The notes below the pieces were generated by a model. It had not been told where the DNA came from. It did no database searches and saw only the letters and a list, made by a program, of their open reading frames with translations. Below, piece by piece: positions 9,204-18,672 of a stretch of 64,000 bases of DNA; within the stretch, counting starts at the first letter, position 1, and every line of letters begins with the position of its first letter. A program made the translations under genes and the position numbers. Source of the DNA: Streptomyces sp. ML-6 (lineage in GTDB: Bacteria > Actinomycetota > Actinomycetes > Streptomycetales > Streptomycetaceae); NCBI RefSeq assembly GCF_030116705.1, contig NZ_JAOTIK010000001.1:3615001-3679000 (forward strand), read 5' to 3'.

Positions 9204-10469
9204 ATGTTCAGTATGGACGAAGCCGCACCCCACGCGCCATCGCTTCGCGCCGCGTGGCCTCCGGTGGCCATACCCGGCCGACCCGCCACACCCGAGCCGG
9301 AGCCGTCGCCCGAGCCCGGTCCCGTACCGCCCTCCGAGGGCAACCAGGCACTGTCCGACCTCCAAGCGCAGTTCCGCCGCTACGTCGTCCTGCCGAGCGA
9401 GGACGCCCTCACGGCGGTGACGCTGTGGGTCGCGGCCACGCACCTGCAGACCGCGTGGCAGCACGCCCCTCGCCTCGCGGTCGTCAGACCCGCGAAGAGG
9501 TGCGGGAAGTCGCGGCTCCTCGACGTGGTCACCGAGACCGTCCACGACCCGCTGATCACGGTCAACGCCTCGGCCGCCGCGGTCTTCCGGTCGATCACCG
9601 AGAACCCGCCGACCCTGCTCGTCGACGAGGCCGACACCCTCTTCGGGTCGGCCAAGGTCGCGGAGAAGAACGAGGAGATGCGCGGCCTGCTCAACGCCGG
9701 CCACCAGCGCAACCGGCCCACCCTGCGGGTCTCCGGCCCGAACCACGAGGTGTCGAAGTTCCCGGCCTTCGCCATGGCCGCCCTCGCCGGGATCGGCGAT
9801 CTGCCGGACACGATCATGGACCGGTCGGTCGTGATCCGGATGCGACGGCGGGGGCCGAGCGAGAAGGTCGCCGAGTTCCGCACCGTACGGGACACCCCCG
9901 CCCTCCACGCCGTACGGGACCGGCTCGTGGCCTGGCTCGGCCCGCTCCACGACACCGCTCTCGACCTCACCCCGCCCATGCCGGTCGAGGACCGCGCCGC
10001 CGACACCTGGCAGCCGCTCGTCGCCGTCGCCGACCTCGCCGGCGGCACCTGGCCCGAGGCCGCCCGCGCCGCCTGCCTGGCGATGACGAAGCACGAGGCC
10101 GAACAGGACCAGGACAACAGCACCCTGAACCTCCGCCTCCTCGCCGACATCCGCCGCGCCTTCGCCACCGAAGGCAACCCCGGCCTGCTCCGTACCGGCC
10201 GCCTCCTCGGCATCCTCAACGAGGACACCGAATCGCCCTGGCCCGAATACAAGGACAAGGGCCTCACCGCGCGCGGCCTCCAGCTCCTGCTGAAGGACTA
10301 CGGCATCAGCGCCGCCAGCCACCGCTTCCCCGACGGCCTCCAGGCCAGGGGCTTCGCCCGCGAGCAGTTCGCCGACGCCTGGGCCCGTTACTGCCCCGAG
10401 CCCGCCGCACCGGCCACCGCCCTAGCCGCCGAGCCGCTGTTCCTGCCGGTCCCCGCACCCAGCGCCTGA
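9204..10469 (+). CDS. DUF3631-domain protein (replication/mobilization-associated ATPase-like)
   Basis: 421 residues from the ATG at 9204; starts at 9168 and 9213 are also possible. The N-terminus is Pro/Glu-rich. The nucleotide-binding core reads VRPAKRCGKSRLLDVV (degenerate P-loop) and PTLLVDEADTLFG (Walker B-like), then the DUF3631 region ending in LLKDYGISAASHRFPDG. DUF3631 proteins are common in Streptomyces integrative elements and are related to plasmid or phage primase-helicase C-terminal parts. First gene of the operon leading to the relaxase. Confidence 0.75.
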   Translation: MFSMDEAAPHAPSLRAAWPPVAIPGRPATPEPEPSPEPGPVPPSEGNQALSDLQAQFRRYVVLPSEDALTAVTLWVAATHLQTAWQHAPRLAVVRPAKRCGKSRLLDVVTETVHDPLITVNASAAAVFRSITENPPTLLVDEADTLFGSAKVAEKNEEMRGLLNAGHQRNRPTLRVSGPNHEVSKFPAFAMAALAGIGDLPDTIMDRSVVIRMRRRGPSEKVAEFRTVRDTPALHAVRDRLVAWLGPLHDTALDLTPPMPVEDRAADTWQPLVAVADLAGGTWPEAARAACLAMTKHEAEQDQDNSTLNLRLLADIRRAFATEGNPGLLRTGRLLGILNEDTESPWPEYKDKGLTARGLQLLLKDYGISAASHRFPDGLQARGFAREQFADAWARYCPEPAAPATALAAEPLFLPVPAPSA

Positions 10470-10667
10470 CCCACAACGACCCGTCCCCACCCGTCCCCTC
10501 GCAGGTCAGGGCCGGGACGGGTCACCCGCCCGTGACGGGTCAACCCGATGTCACGGCCCTCACCCGTACCGGCGCTGACCAGGCATGCGACGAGTCGGGA
10601 CGGTTCCCACCCGCCACCGGCCGCGCGGCCACCTCAGCCTCCCCCTGAGCTTCCGGAGCACCCTCCC

Positions 10668-11465
10668 TTGTCCTCCCCCAGCACCACCGCACCTCCCTCC
10701 GCCCTCCCCGTCCTGATCCGTACGGGCGTCGCCCTCCTCGCCATGGCCGCCTTCGCGCTCTCGTACGACGCCCTGCGCCAGATGGCCGCCGCCAGCCACA
10801 TCCACCGACTCCTGACGTACGCCTTCCCGCTGGTGATCGATGGCTTCATCGCCATCGGCATCGGCGCCCTCCTCGTCCTGCGCACCGCACCCCTGCGGCC
10901 CCGCCTGTACGTCTCGGCCCTGGTCGGCATCGCCACGGCCACCAGCATCTGGGCCAACGTCCTGCACGCCGTCCGCCTCAACCAACAGACGCGGCGAGGC
11001 GGGCTCGCCCTGGACGACATCACCGTCGGCGTCATCTCCGCCATCGCCCCACTCGCCCTTGCCGGCGCCGTCCACCTCTACCTCCTCGTCCAGCGCCGCC
11101 CCACCCCCGCGGAACCTGCGGCCACCGAGACCACGCCTCCGGAGCCCGGCACACCGCCCGCCACAACCGAGCCGGTCCCCGCCGAAGACGAGACTGACGA
11201 GGGCGACGCCGCCGACGAGCAAGTGGCTGATCCGGAACCGCCGCCCGCCCCCGAGGACGGCAAGGCGCCGATCGCCACGTACGAGCAGGTGCTCGCCATA
11301 GGCCGCACCGCCCGCCTGGGACGAGACGGCCGGGTCTCCCGCCGCCACATGGAGACCGCCATCCGCGCCCAGGGCCTCAGGCCCGGTGGACGCGAACGCC
11401 TCGAAGAGGCCAGGGCCAAGCTCCAGACCGAGCTCGACCAGCAGCTCGCCAAGACCGCCGCATAG
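10668..11465 (+). CDS. DUF2637 membrane protein (Spd-like)
   Basis: 265 residues from the TTG at 10668, which follows a GGAG. An in-frame ATG at 10548 would add 40 Pro-rich residues. Four transmembrane helices fill about residues 15-145. An acidic Pro/Glu linker follows, then a basic C-terminal DNA-binding-like segment (GRTARLGRDGRVSRRHMETAIRA). DUF2637 proteins occur in actinobacterial integrative elements beside transfer genes and resemble plasmid spread proteins. A role in intramycelial spread is inferred. Confidence 0.7.
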   Translation: MSSPSTTAPPSALPVLIRTGVALLAMAAFALSYDALRQMAAASHIHRLLTYAFPLVIDGFIAIGIGALLVLRTAPLRPRLYVSALVGIATATSIWANVLHAVRLNQQTRRGGLALDDITVGVISAIAPLALAGAVHLYLLVQRRPTPAEPAATETTPPEPGTPPATTEPVPAEDETDEGDAADEQVADPEPPPAPEDGKAPIATYEQVLAIGRTARLGRDGRVSRRHMETAIRAQGLRPGGRERLEEARAKLQTELDQQLAKTAA

Positions 11466-11554
11466 CCCCGACCCCAACCAACAGGCCGCTCGCCCCGGAA
11501 CTCCTTCGGGGCGAGTACCGCTTCGTCCTCCCCCACCGATTGGAGAGCCCGCCG

Positions 11555-12181
11555 ATGCACGCTCAGCCCGCCCCCGACTCCCCGGACACCGCCCAGCAGC
11601 CGGCCACCCACCCAGCCCCGGGCGGAGCAAGGTATGGCGTTGGACCGTCCAAGGGCCGGTCCAACGCGGAAGCCTCCGCCCCTAGGGTGGCGGAGGCAGG
11701 TCCCCGGCGCGAGGGCGCACCGGGGGCGTGGGGTGTGCGTGCCGCCGATGAGGCCGCGCTGCATCGTGTCGCCCGTCGCCGTGCCCGCCAGGACGTGCAG
11801 CGCCGAGAGCGTGTCGATGTCGGCTACAGCGTCGACGAGAAGCAGGCAATCCTCGTCGAGGCTCGTCGTCACAATCTGGCCAGCGCGCACCTCGTCGGCG
11901 CCATCGTCATGGCCCACCTGGACAACGATCTCGCCCTGCCCGCCGAGCGTGCCGCCACCGATGATCTGATCGACGAGTTCGCCGCTCTGCGTACCGAGCT
12001 CGCCAGGATCGGCACGAACGTGAACCAGATCGCCCACCGCCTCAACGCCGGCGGCGACGCACACTCTGTGGACGCCGCCGTCCTCGCCGAGGCCTGCCGA
12101 CTCGTGACGACCGTGAGGCAGACGGTCGCGGCGGTCGACACCGCCGCCGATGTGGCCGCCACGAACCACCGGGCGGTCTGA
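11555..12181 (+). CDS. mobC: MobC-like relaxosome accessory protein
   Basis: 208 residues. The ATG at 11555 follows GGAG at 11542. The C-terminal half has the MobC/RHH-like pattern: YSVDEKQAILVEARRHNL, then LARIGTNVNQIAHRLNAGG, the conserved ARIGxNxNQIAR-type box. It should bind oriT with the relaxase and help nicking. The N-terminal 60 residues are low complexity. Its stop abuts the relaxase start directly, so the two are co-translated. Confidence 0.85.
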   Translation: MHAQPAPDSPDTAQQPATHPAPGGARYGVGPSKGRSNAEASAPRVAEAGPRREGAPGAWGVRAADEAALHRVARRRARQDVQRRERVDVGYSVDEKQAILVEARRHNLASAHLVGAIVMAHLDNDLALPAERAATDDLIDEFAALRTELARIGTNVNQIAHRLNAGGDAHSVDAAVLAEACRLVTTVRQTVAAVDTAADVAATNHRAV

Positions 12182-13849
12182 TTGATCGCGAACATCGTCA
12201 AGCCCGGCCACAAAACACGGGGCGTCCTGAACTACCTCTACGGACCGGGCCGCGCCAACGAACACACCGACCCCCACCTCGCCGCCTCCTTCGACGGTTT
12301 CGCCCCTGACCCCGGCCGCGACCCCGACGCCACCCTCGCCCAGCTCGCCGCCGTCCTCGACCTGCGGGTCAAGCAGGCCGGCCACAAGGCGCCGAAGAAC
12401 CACGTCTGGCACTGCTCGATCCGCGCCGCCCCCGAAGACCGCCACCTGACCGACAACGAGTGGGCCACCATCGCCCGCCGCGTCCTCAACGCCACCGGCA
12501 TCGCCCCGACTAACGACCCAGACGCCTGCCGCTGGATCGCCGTCCGTCACGCCGACGACCACATCCACATCGTCGCCACCAAGGTTCAAGGCGACCTCCG
12601 CCCGCCTAGGAACTGGAACGACTTCCTGCGCGCCGACAAGGAACTCGTCGCCATCGAGAAGGAGTACGGGCTCCGCCAGGTGCCGCGAGGTGACCGCACC
12701 GCTGCCAAGCGGCCGACCCGCGCCGAGCAGGAGAAGGCCCGCCGGACCGGCAACGCCCGAACCGCCCGGGAACACCTGCGCACCGTCGTCCGCACCGCCG
12801 TCTCGTCGGCGGCCACGAACACCGAGGAGTTCTTCCGGATCGTCGAGGGGGCCGGAGCCCTCGTCGACGTCCAGTACTTCCCCTCCGGGGACGTCCGCGG
12901 CTACAAGGTCGCCCTCGACGACGACACCAACGCCCACGGCGAGCCCGTCTGGTTCTCCGGCTCCACCCTCGCCCCAGACCTCTCCTACCCGAAGATCGCC
13001 GAACGCCTCATGGCCACGGCCTCAACGCCGGCGGAATGGGCTGACGCCCCGGTCTGGCGGCGACTCACCCGCGCCGTCGACGGGATCCCCGACAGCCTCG
13101 CCCACAGCGAGGACGACGCTGGACAAGCCCACATCACCGTCCTCGCCGAAGCCCTCGACACACTCCCACTACTCGCTCCGGCCGCCATCCGGCCCCGGCT
13201 CGTCGAGGCCGCCACCGCCTTCGAGCGCGCCGCCCGGTCCCGCGTCCGCGCCCATCACCAGCAGGCCCAGGCCATCCGCCGGGCGGTGAAGGCGATCCTG
13301 CACGAACCCGCGCCGAAGGACGGAGCCCTCCTCGCGATCGTCCTCGACGCTCTCCTGCTCGCGGTCATCGCCGCCCAGCACTGGCACCGCGCCCGCGGCC
13401 ACCACCAGCAGGCCGAGGCCGCGCAGCGTGCAACCACGCACCTCCGCGTGGCCTACCAGACCGCAGTCACCGAACCCCTGACCGCGCTCCACCACCGGGG
13501 CCAGCACCTCGCCCCATGGCTACTGAAGCAGCAAGCCGCTACGGTGCGCCAAGCACTGCCTGACCTGGCCGAGCAGATCCTCGCCGAACCCGACTGGCCC
13601 GCCCTCGCCGCCACCCTCAACGACACCACAGCAGCCGGCCGCGCTCCCTCCGCGCTCCTCACCCAGGCCGCCCGCCACCGAGAACTCGACACCGCCACCA
13701 GCCTCAGCGAAGTCCTCACCTGGCGCTTGAACCGCCTTCGAGAACCCGTCGTCAGGAAGCCCCCGCGCAACAAGATGGAAGGGCGAGCCCAGCCCAGTTC
13801 TGCTACCACACCGCGAGCCGTACCGCCGGCTCGGCCAAGGCCCCGGTGA
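12182..13849 (+). CDS. mobA: Relaxase / mobilization nuclease
   Basis: 555 residues. The TTG at 12182 immediately follows the mobC stop. The N-terminus has the relaxase fold signatures: GVLNYLYGPGR near the start, HVWHCSIRA, and the histidine motif RHADDHIHIVATKV that would hold the metal for cleavage at oriT. The C-terminal half is helical and Ala/Arg-rich. No FtsK/TraB-like pump or type IV secretion gene is present nearby, so module A looks mobilizable rather than self-transmissible. Confidence 0.85.
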   Translation: MIANIVKPGHKTRGVLNYLYGPGRANEHTDPHLAASFDGFAPDPGRDPDATLAQLAAVLDLRVKQAGHKAPKNHVWHCSIRAAPEDRHLTDNEWATIARRVLNATGIAPTNDPDACRWIAVRHADDHIHIVATKVQGDLRPPRNWNDFLRADKELVAIEKEYGLRQVPRGDRTAAKRPTRAEQEKARRTGNARTAREHLRTVVRTAVSSAATNTEEFFRIVEGAGALVDVQYFPSGDVRGYKVALDDDTNAHGEPVWFSGSTLAPDLSYPKIAERLMATASTPAEWADAPVWRRLTRAVDGIPDSLAHSEDDAGQAHITVLAEALDTLPLLAPAAIRPRLVEAATAFERAARSRVRAHHQQAQAIRRAVKAILHEPAPKDGALLAIVLDALLLAVIAAQHWHRARGHHQQAEAAQRATTHLRVAYQTAVTEPLTALHHRGQHLAPWLLKQQAATVRQALPDLAEQILAEPDWPALAATLNDTTAAGRAPSALLTQAARHRELDTATSLSEVLTWRLNRLREPVVRKPPRNKMEGRAQPSSATTPRAVPPARPRPR

Positions 13850-13894
13850 CTTGGAAACGACCCGAGCTTCGCCCAGGGCCGGCCAGGTGGACTG

Positions 13895-14461
13895 TCACTG
13901 CTCGTAGGCCCATGCGCGGCCGGTCTGGCGGTACTGCTCGACGGGGATGGGGGTAACGCCGGTGCGCATCCGCGCGGTGTAGAGCAGGCCGTCCAGGTGG
14001 TCGATCTCGTGGTGGATCAGGCGGGCGAGTCCGCGTTCGTAGGTGGTGGTCGCCACCTGTCCGTCCAGGGTCGTGGTCTCCACCGTGATCCGAAGGGGGC
14101 GGGGGACCAGGCCGCGGACGTCGAAGAACGACAGGCAGCCCTCGTACTGCTCGTCCGCGTCACTGGAGCAGTCGGTGATGCGGGGGTTCAGCATGACAAC
14201 CGCAGGGGTGTCTCCGGGGGGCTGGACCACGGCGGCGGCCCTGCCGATCCCGATCTGAGGGGCCGCGAGACCCATGCCCTTGGCGAACGGGTGGACCTGC
14301 CGGATCCGCTCCATGGCGGAGAACATCTGCTCGACGGCCTGCTCGGCCGCCTCGCGCTCGGCCGGCAGGGCGAAGGCGCGGACGGGCTCGATGAGGACCG
14401 GAGCCCCGTCTTGCACGACGCCGAGGTCCCGCATCTGCTCGCTGGGCCGCACCTGGTTCAC
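13895..14461 (-). CDS. def: Peptide deformylase
   Basis: 188 residues. The GTG at 14461 follows GGAG and overlaps the stop of the XRE gene by GTGA. All three family motifs are intact: GMGLAAPQIG, EGCLS and HEIDH, so it should be a metal-dependent deformylase removing N-formyl groups from nascent proteins. It is an accessory copy carried on a mobile element and translationally coupled to an XRE-type regulator. It could protect against a deformylase inhibitor or modify a dedicated substrate; both are speculation. Confidence 0.92.
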   Translation of the reverse strand: MNQVRPSEQMRDLGVVQDGAPVLIEPVRAFALPAEREAAEQAVEQMFSAMERIRQVHPFAKGMGLAAPQIGIGRAAAVVQPPGDTPAVVMLNPRITDCSSDADEQYEGCLSFFDVRGLVPRPLRITVETTTLDGQVATTTYERGLARLIHHEIDHLDGLLYTARMRTGVTPIPVEQYRQTGRAWAYEQ

Positions 14462-15432
14462 GTGAACTCCCCTTGAATCATGTCCCGTTCGGTTCGGCCT
14501 CGGAACCGCCATTCCAGACGGTACCGGGCGTGGAGTGCGGGTGTGGAGGTGCTCCAGGAGAAGATCCGCATCCCGTTCTCCTCGCGCTGTATCGGGGCCG
14601 TCCGCAGCGGTGCGGCCTCGGCGGTCATGGAGGTCTCGGTGCCCCACACGGCGGGGTCGAGTGCGGTGGGGAAGGCGAGTTCGACCGCCAGGTGCTCGGT
14701 GGGCAGGCGGACGGCGCGCTGGAACCAGCGGCCCCACTTCTCGTCGCCCACCGAGTAGGCGTACTCGATCCAGACCGACTCGCCCGGGTAGAGGGGGAAG
14801 CGGCCCTCGCTGTTCTCGAACGCCAGCCACACCTCCTTGAAGGCGTCGCGGTCGTGCTTGGTCTGCCAGTGCATCACCTCGCCGCGGCAGGTCGCGGTCA
14901 GGGCGAGTTCGTCCCAGGTCAGTGGGTGTTCGCGGTAGTGGGCGTTGGAGCGTTCGGGTTCGCCGGGGTAGCGGTCGACGCTGATGCGGATCAGGTAGCG
15001 GGTGATGGGTTCGCTGCCGGTGTTCCGCAGCAGTCGGCGCATCGTCAGCCGGTAGTGACTGCCGTCGTAGTCCAGACGGGCCGCGTCGTGCTCGACGACG
15101 ATCGCCGAGCCGGTCGCGTACGGCTGCTCGGCTCTGCGGGGAGTCGGCGTCGGCGGCGCCGGTGCGGTGCGGGCCTTGGCCGCCTCGTAGTCCAACCATC
15201 GCCGCCAGATGGCCTTGCCCGCGTTCAGCGCCTCCTCCGCGCGCAGCGCGAAGTCCTCCGTCGGCTTGTGCCGGCCCGACTCGACATGGCTGACATAGGA
15301 CGGGTCGAAGCCCATCCTTCTGGCTAACTCCCGCTTGGCGAGGCCCCGTACCTCGCGCCAGTGGGCCACATCCGCCGCGAACGCCTCGGCCGCTTGCTCG
15401 GCCGTCAAGGCATCATCCCGCGCGTCCAACAA
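14458..15432 (-). CDS. XRE-type HTH regulator with C-terminal sensing domain
   Basis: 324 residues from a TTG start. The helix-turn-helix is near the N-terminus (LAKRELARRMGFDPSYVSHVESG). A long C-terminal region (about residues 105-324) rich in Trp and aromatic residues looks like a beta-rich ligand-binding or immunity-type domain I do not recognise. It is divergent from the first glycosyltransferase gene and upstream of def, so it probably controls both. Confidence 0.75.
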   Translation of the reverse strand: MLDARDDALTAEQAAEAFAADVAHWREVRGLAKRELARRMGFDPSYVSHVESGRHKPTEDFALRAEEALNAGKAIWRRWLDYEAAKARTAPAPPTPTPRRAEQPYATGSAIVVEHDAARLDYDGSHYRLTMRRLLRNTGSEPITRYLIRISVDRYPGEPERSNAHYREHPLTWDELALTATCRGEVMHWQTKHDRDAFKEVWLAFENSEGRFPLYPGESVWIEYAYSVGDEKWGRWFQRAVRLPTEHLAVELAFPTALDPAVWGTETSMTAEAAPLRTAPIQREENGMRIFSWSTSTPALHARYRLEWRFRGRTERDMIQGEFT

Positions 15433-15466
15433 AGCCCCCGCCCTGGCTGCCGGATGAGATGAGTGA

Positions 15467-15502
15467 ACCGTGAGTGATCTCGATTCACCATTCTGTCACG
15501 GT
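15467..15502. promoter_or_regulatory. Candidate operator between the XRE gene and the glycosyltransferase operon
   Basis: An inverted repeat ACCGTGA (15467) and TCACGGT (15496), spaced 22 bp, lies in the 140-bp divergent gap, together with extra GTGA/TCAC half sites. It fits a dimeric HTH repressor site. Confidence 0.45.
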
Positions 15503-15572
15503 CGCAGTCACGCGTTTCCTTCCTTCACCGGCCCAGGTCGATCCCCGGGCCCCAAGAAGGAGGGTCGCAGCG

Positions 15573-16733
15573 ATGCACGTGCTGTATCTGCTCAATGTCT
15601 CCAACAGCAGTCAGCTGACTGCTGATTCCGGCTTCACCTTCGCCGACCTGCTCGCCCCGGCCCTGACCGACGCCGGGGCGGAGGTGACCGTGGCTTCCCC
15701 CGTCCCGGTCGGCGACGCCCGCGTGCACTTCGCGCTCACCACGTCGCCGTCCACCAAGTACCGGGCTCGCTTCGACCCGGGCATGGACGCCCTGGTCGCC
15801 CTGTTCCGTGACCGGCGGCCCGAGGTGGTGGTGGCCAACCAGATCGAGGCCGCTCCCGCGATTCGGGCCGCGCTCCTGGAAGCCGGGGTGGATGCGCTGG
15901 TCGCGGGCTACTGCCACTACCTGCCGTTCTCCTTCGCCGACACCGGCACGGGCACTGTAGAGCTGGACCCGGCGATGGACGACGGCGGCCTCGGCCGGAG
16001 CGTGTTGCTGGCCTTCGCCGCCGGTCTCGCAGCCTGTGACCGCGTCCTGGTCCACTCCTCAACCGCCGCCTCCTGGACCACGGCGGCAGCCGCCCGCGCC
16101 GGCGTCGACCTCGGCGAGAAGCTGCGCATCGTCCCCGCCCCCAGGGACGTACGGCTGGTGCGCGACCCTGCCGACATCACCCCGCCCGAGGGCCGGGCCA
16201 CCGGCATCTACAACCACCGCCTGTACGCGCATTACGGCACCGCTCGCTTCACCGGGCTCGCCCGCCACCTCGTCGCCGACGCCCCGGTGCGGCTCACGGT
16301 GATGGACCTGTTCGGCACCCGCAGCCCCGAGCGTGTCCGCCTTGACCCCAGCCCCGAACGGCACCTGGAAGAGCTCGCGACCACAGACGGCGTCGCCATC
16401 GCCTCCGACCGTGGCGACCGTGTCCGCTACCGCGACCTGCTGGCCGGCGCCCATTTCGGCATCGCCCCCTTCCGGCCCGGCTGCCCCTGGTCCATGTCGG
16501 TCATCGACTGCCAGGCGATGGGCCTGCCCGTGATCGGCCCGCGTACCGGCTGGCTGGCCGAGCACATCGACAACGAGCTGCTGTTCGACACCGACGAGCA
16601 GGCCGTCCGGATCGTTACCCGCCTCGCCACGGACCCCGAGTTCTACCTCCTGCACGCCAAGCGCGCCCATGCCTCCACCACCGACCTCGCGCCCGCCGCG
16701 GTGGCCGCCCGCTACCTGGAGGCGATCCAGTGA
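15573..16733 (+). CDS. Glycosyltransferase-like protein (GT-B type)
   Basis: 386 residues. The ATG at 15573 follows AAGGAGGG. The N-terminal Rossmann-like half starts MHVLYLLN. The C-terminal half carries the GT4-like donor-binding stretch HFGIAPFRPGCPWSMSVID, then AMGLPVIGPRTGWLAEHI. It probably transfers a sugar from a nucleotide-sugar donor; the substrates are unknown. First gene of a four-gene overlapping run (15573-19562). Confidence 0.7.
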   Translation: MHVLYLLNVSNSSQLTADSGFTFADLLAPALTDAGAEVTVASPVPVGDARVHFALTTSPSTKYRARFDPGMDALVALFRDRRPEVVVANQIEAAPAIRAALLEAGVDALVAGYCHYLPFSFADTGTGTVELDPAMDDGGLGRSVLLAFAAGLAACDRVLVHSSTAASWTTAAAARAGVDLGEKLRIVPAPRDVRLVRDPADITPPEGRATGIYNHRLYAHYGTARFTGLARHLVADAPVRLTVMDLFGTRSPERVRLDPSPERHLEELATTDGVAIASDRGDRVRYRDLLAGAHFGIAPFRPGCPWSMSVIDCQAMGLPVIGPRTGWLAEHIDNELLFDTDEQAVRIVTRLATDPEFYLLHAKRAHASTTDLAPAAVAARYLEAIQ

Positions 16734-17434
16734 CCGGCTTCGACGCGGTCCAGCTCTCCTACGACGAGCCGCTGGCCGGCTCCCTGCACAGCCGCCTCAC
16801 CCGGGTACTGGGCGGCAGCGTCAAGCGCCTGCACGGGGTCCGCGGGATGCGGCGTGCCTACCGGCTCACCGCCGAGCTGGTCGACACCGAGACGTTCTTC
16901 CTCGCCGACGGCGACTTCGCCATCGACCCCGAGTTCTCCGCCGCCGCGGTGGAGCCGCTGGCCGACGGGGTGGCGATGCGGGTGTGGCAGGCCGTGAACC
17001 CGGTCAACGGCCTGACCTACGGATACGGCGGACTCAAGCTGATCCGCCGCTCGGCGCTGCGGGAGATGGGCCAGGCCGTCGACGTGCTGGCCGCACTACC
17101 CGGACGGGTCGAGTTCTGCCGCCAGACCGCTGGCATCACACGGTTCAACCAGAGCCCGTTCCACGCGTGGAAGGCAGGCTTCCGCGAGTGCGCGATGCTC
17201 GCGCGCGGCAGCGAGTACGGCATGACCGACGCCTCCGCCCAGGAACGTATCGACGCCTGGACGTCCAGCCGCGACGGCGAGTACGGCACCTACGCTGCGG
17301 CCGGTGCCCGCGACGGGCTCGACTTCGCCAAGACCGTCGCCAGCAGCCCTCCGCGCTTCGAGGTACTCAACGACCCGCCCTGGCTCCACCGGCACTTCAC
17401 CACCCTGTACGGCGAGCAGGCGGTCACCGGATGA
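16730..17434 (+). CDS. Glycosyltransferase-like protein (GT-A type, small)
   Basis: 234 residues. The GTG at 16730 overlaps the previous stop (GTGA). It contains FFLADGDFAI, an acidic DxD-like metal/nucleotide-sugar site, and RFNQSPFHAWKAGF further on. No signal peptide or membrane span. It is translationally coupled to the genes on both sides. The GT-A assignment is by motif only. Confidence 0.55.
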   Translation: MTGFDAVQLSYDEPLAGSLHSRLTRVLGGSVKRLHGVRGMRRAYRLTAELVDTETFFLADGDFAIDPEFSAAAVEPLADGVAMRVWQAVNPVNGLTYGYGGLKLIRRSALREMGQAVDVLAALPGRVEFCRQTAGITRFNQSPFHAWKAGFRECAMLARGSEYGMTDASAQERIDAWTSSRDGEYGTYAAAGARDGLDFAKTVASSPPRFEVLNDPPWLHRHFTTLYGEQAVTG

Positions 17435-18672
17435 ACACCGTCCCTGGGCCGCTGGTGCTAATCGAGCCGTACGCGCACCGGGGCGGCGGGCACCATCAGC
17501 GCACGCTGACGGCGCTCGCCGCCGCGCGGCCGAAGAGCCTGGTTGTCGTCCCCGGCGGACTGGGCGAGGACCTGGGCCCGCTGGCGCGGTCCGGGGCTCG
17601 GATCGCCGTCGGGCCGGCCGGCCCGACGGCGAGGGTCCTGCTGGCCGGGGCGTGGGCGGCGGAGCGTGTCTCGGCCGCCGGTCAGCGGGCCTTCGCCTCC
17701 CGGAGTTGGCCGCAGGGAGTCCGCAGGTTCCCGCACCAGGTCACGCTCCTCACCCGGTGTCTGACCGAGGCCGCGTGCCTTCGCACCGCGCGCCGCCTCG
17801 CCCCGCAGGCGGCGGCCGTGGTGATCCTCAGCGCGAGCGAGGCCCTGCACGGCGCCGCCACCCTGCTGGGCGGCGTCCCGCACCTGCGGTTCGTCCACGA
17901 GGTGGTCACCACCGAAGACCGTCCGGTCCGGTGGCTGGGCCGACTCGCACGCCGGGGCGAGAAGCGGGTGATCGCGCTGTGCCCGACCGCCGACGTCCGC
18001 GACCAGGTCGCAGCGGCCTTCCCCCGCCTTCGCGGTGAGGTGCGGCCGTTCGCGGTCGACGACGGACGGCGGCTGACCGACGCCGAGCGCAGCGGCGCCC
18101 GCGCCGCCTTCACCATCCCCGCCGACGCGAGGGCGGTGTGCCTGGTCGGCGGCTGGTGGCCGTACAAGGACATCGCCACCATCGACGCGGCCCTCGCCCG
18201 CCTCACCACCCAACTGCACGTCCTGGTGTGCGGCACCCCGCTGGACGACACCCTCCTCGACCGCTGGCACCGGCTGCCCCACGTCCGCCTCCACACGGTG
18301 CCTGGCCCGGTCGCCGACGAGGTCCTGCGGCTCGTCTACGCCGCCGCCGACGCGGCCCTCGTCGCCCGCAAGCCCGGGGTGGGCAAGGAGTCGGGGCTGG
18401 TCATGGACGCCGCCCGCCTCGGTGTCCCGCTAGTCGTCTCCGCGCACGACCACGAGCTGTCCGCCCGGCTGACCGGGAAGCTGTGGGTCCGGCTCTTCCC
18501 GGCCGGAGACCCGGACGCCCTCGCCAAGACGCTGGACAAGCTCACCGCCGAGGCGCCCGCCCGGCCGGGACCGACGGCGCCCACGGCACTGGACATGCAC
18601 CCGGCGGCCGAGCAGGCCGCCTTCCTCACCGACACCTACGCCCGCCTCCGTGTGGCCAAGGAGCGCTGCTGA
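17431..18672 (+). CDS. Glycosyltransferase-like protein (GT-B type)
   Basis: 413 residues. The ATG at 17431 overlaps the previous stop (ATGA). The N-terminus has IEPYAHRGGGHHQRTL, a glycine-rich acceptor-side motif. The C-terminal half has VGGWWPYKDIATIDAALA and GVGKESGLVMDAARLGVPLVV, resembling the donor-binding half of GT4 enzymes. Substrate unknown. Part of the coupled run 15573-19562. Confidence 0.65.
   Translation: MNTVPGPLVLIEPYAHRGGGHHQRTLTALAAARPKSLVVVPGGLGEDLGPLARSGARIAVGPAGPTARVLLAGAWAAERVSAAGQRAFASRSWPQGVRRFPHQVTLLTRCLTEAACLRTARRLAPQAAAVVILSASEALHGAATLLGGVPHLRFVHEVVTTEDRPVRWLGRLARRGEKRVIALCPTADVRDQVAAAFPRLRGEVRPFAVDDGRRLTDAERSGARAAFTIPADARAVCLVGGWWPYKDIATIDAALARLTTQLHVLVCGTPLDDTLLDRWHRLPHVRLHTVPGPVADEVLRLVYAAADAALVARKPGVGKESGLVMDAARLGVPLVVSAHDHELSARLTGKLWVRLFPAGDPDALAKTLDKLTAEAPARPGPTAPTALDMHPAAEQAAFLTDTYARLRVAKERC

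Noticed and set aside
11078..12937. Long minus-strand open frame (619 codons) over the MobC/relaxase region
   Set aside because: The plus strand has clear MobC and relaxase motifs; the antisense frame is low-complexity Gly/Val/Arg.
9204..13849. A self-transmissible AICE with TraB/FtsK-type transfer
   Set aside because: No FtsK/TraB-like pump or replication initiator was recognised; the relaxase and MobC point to a mobilizable element.
16669..17430. Long in-frame extension upstream of the third glycosyltransferase
   Set aside because: The ATG at 17431 overlaps the previous stop and begins the conserved part; the upstream residues are Arg/Pro-rich shadow.
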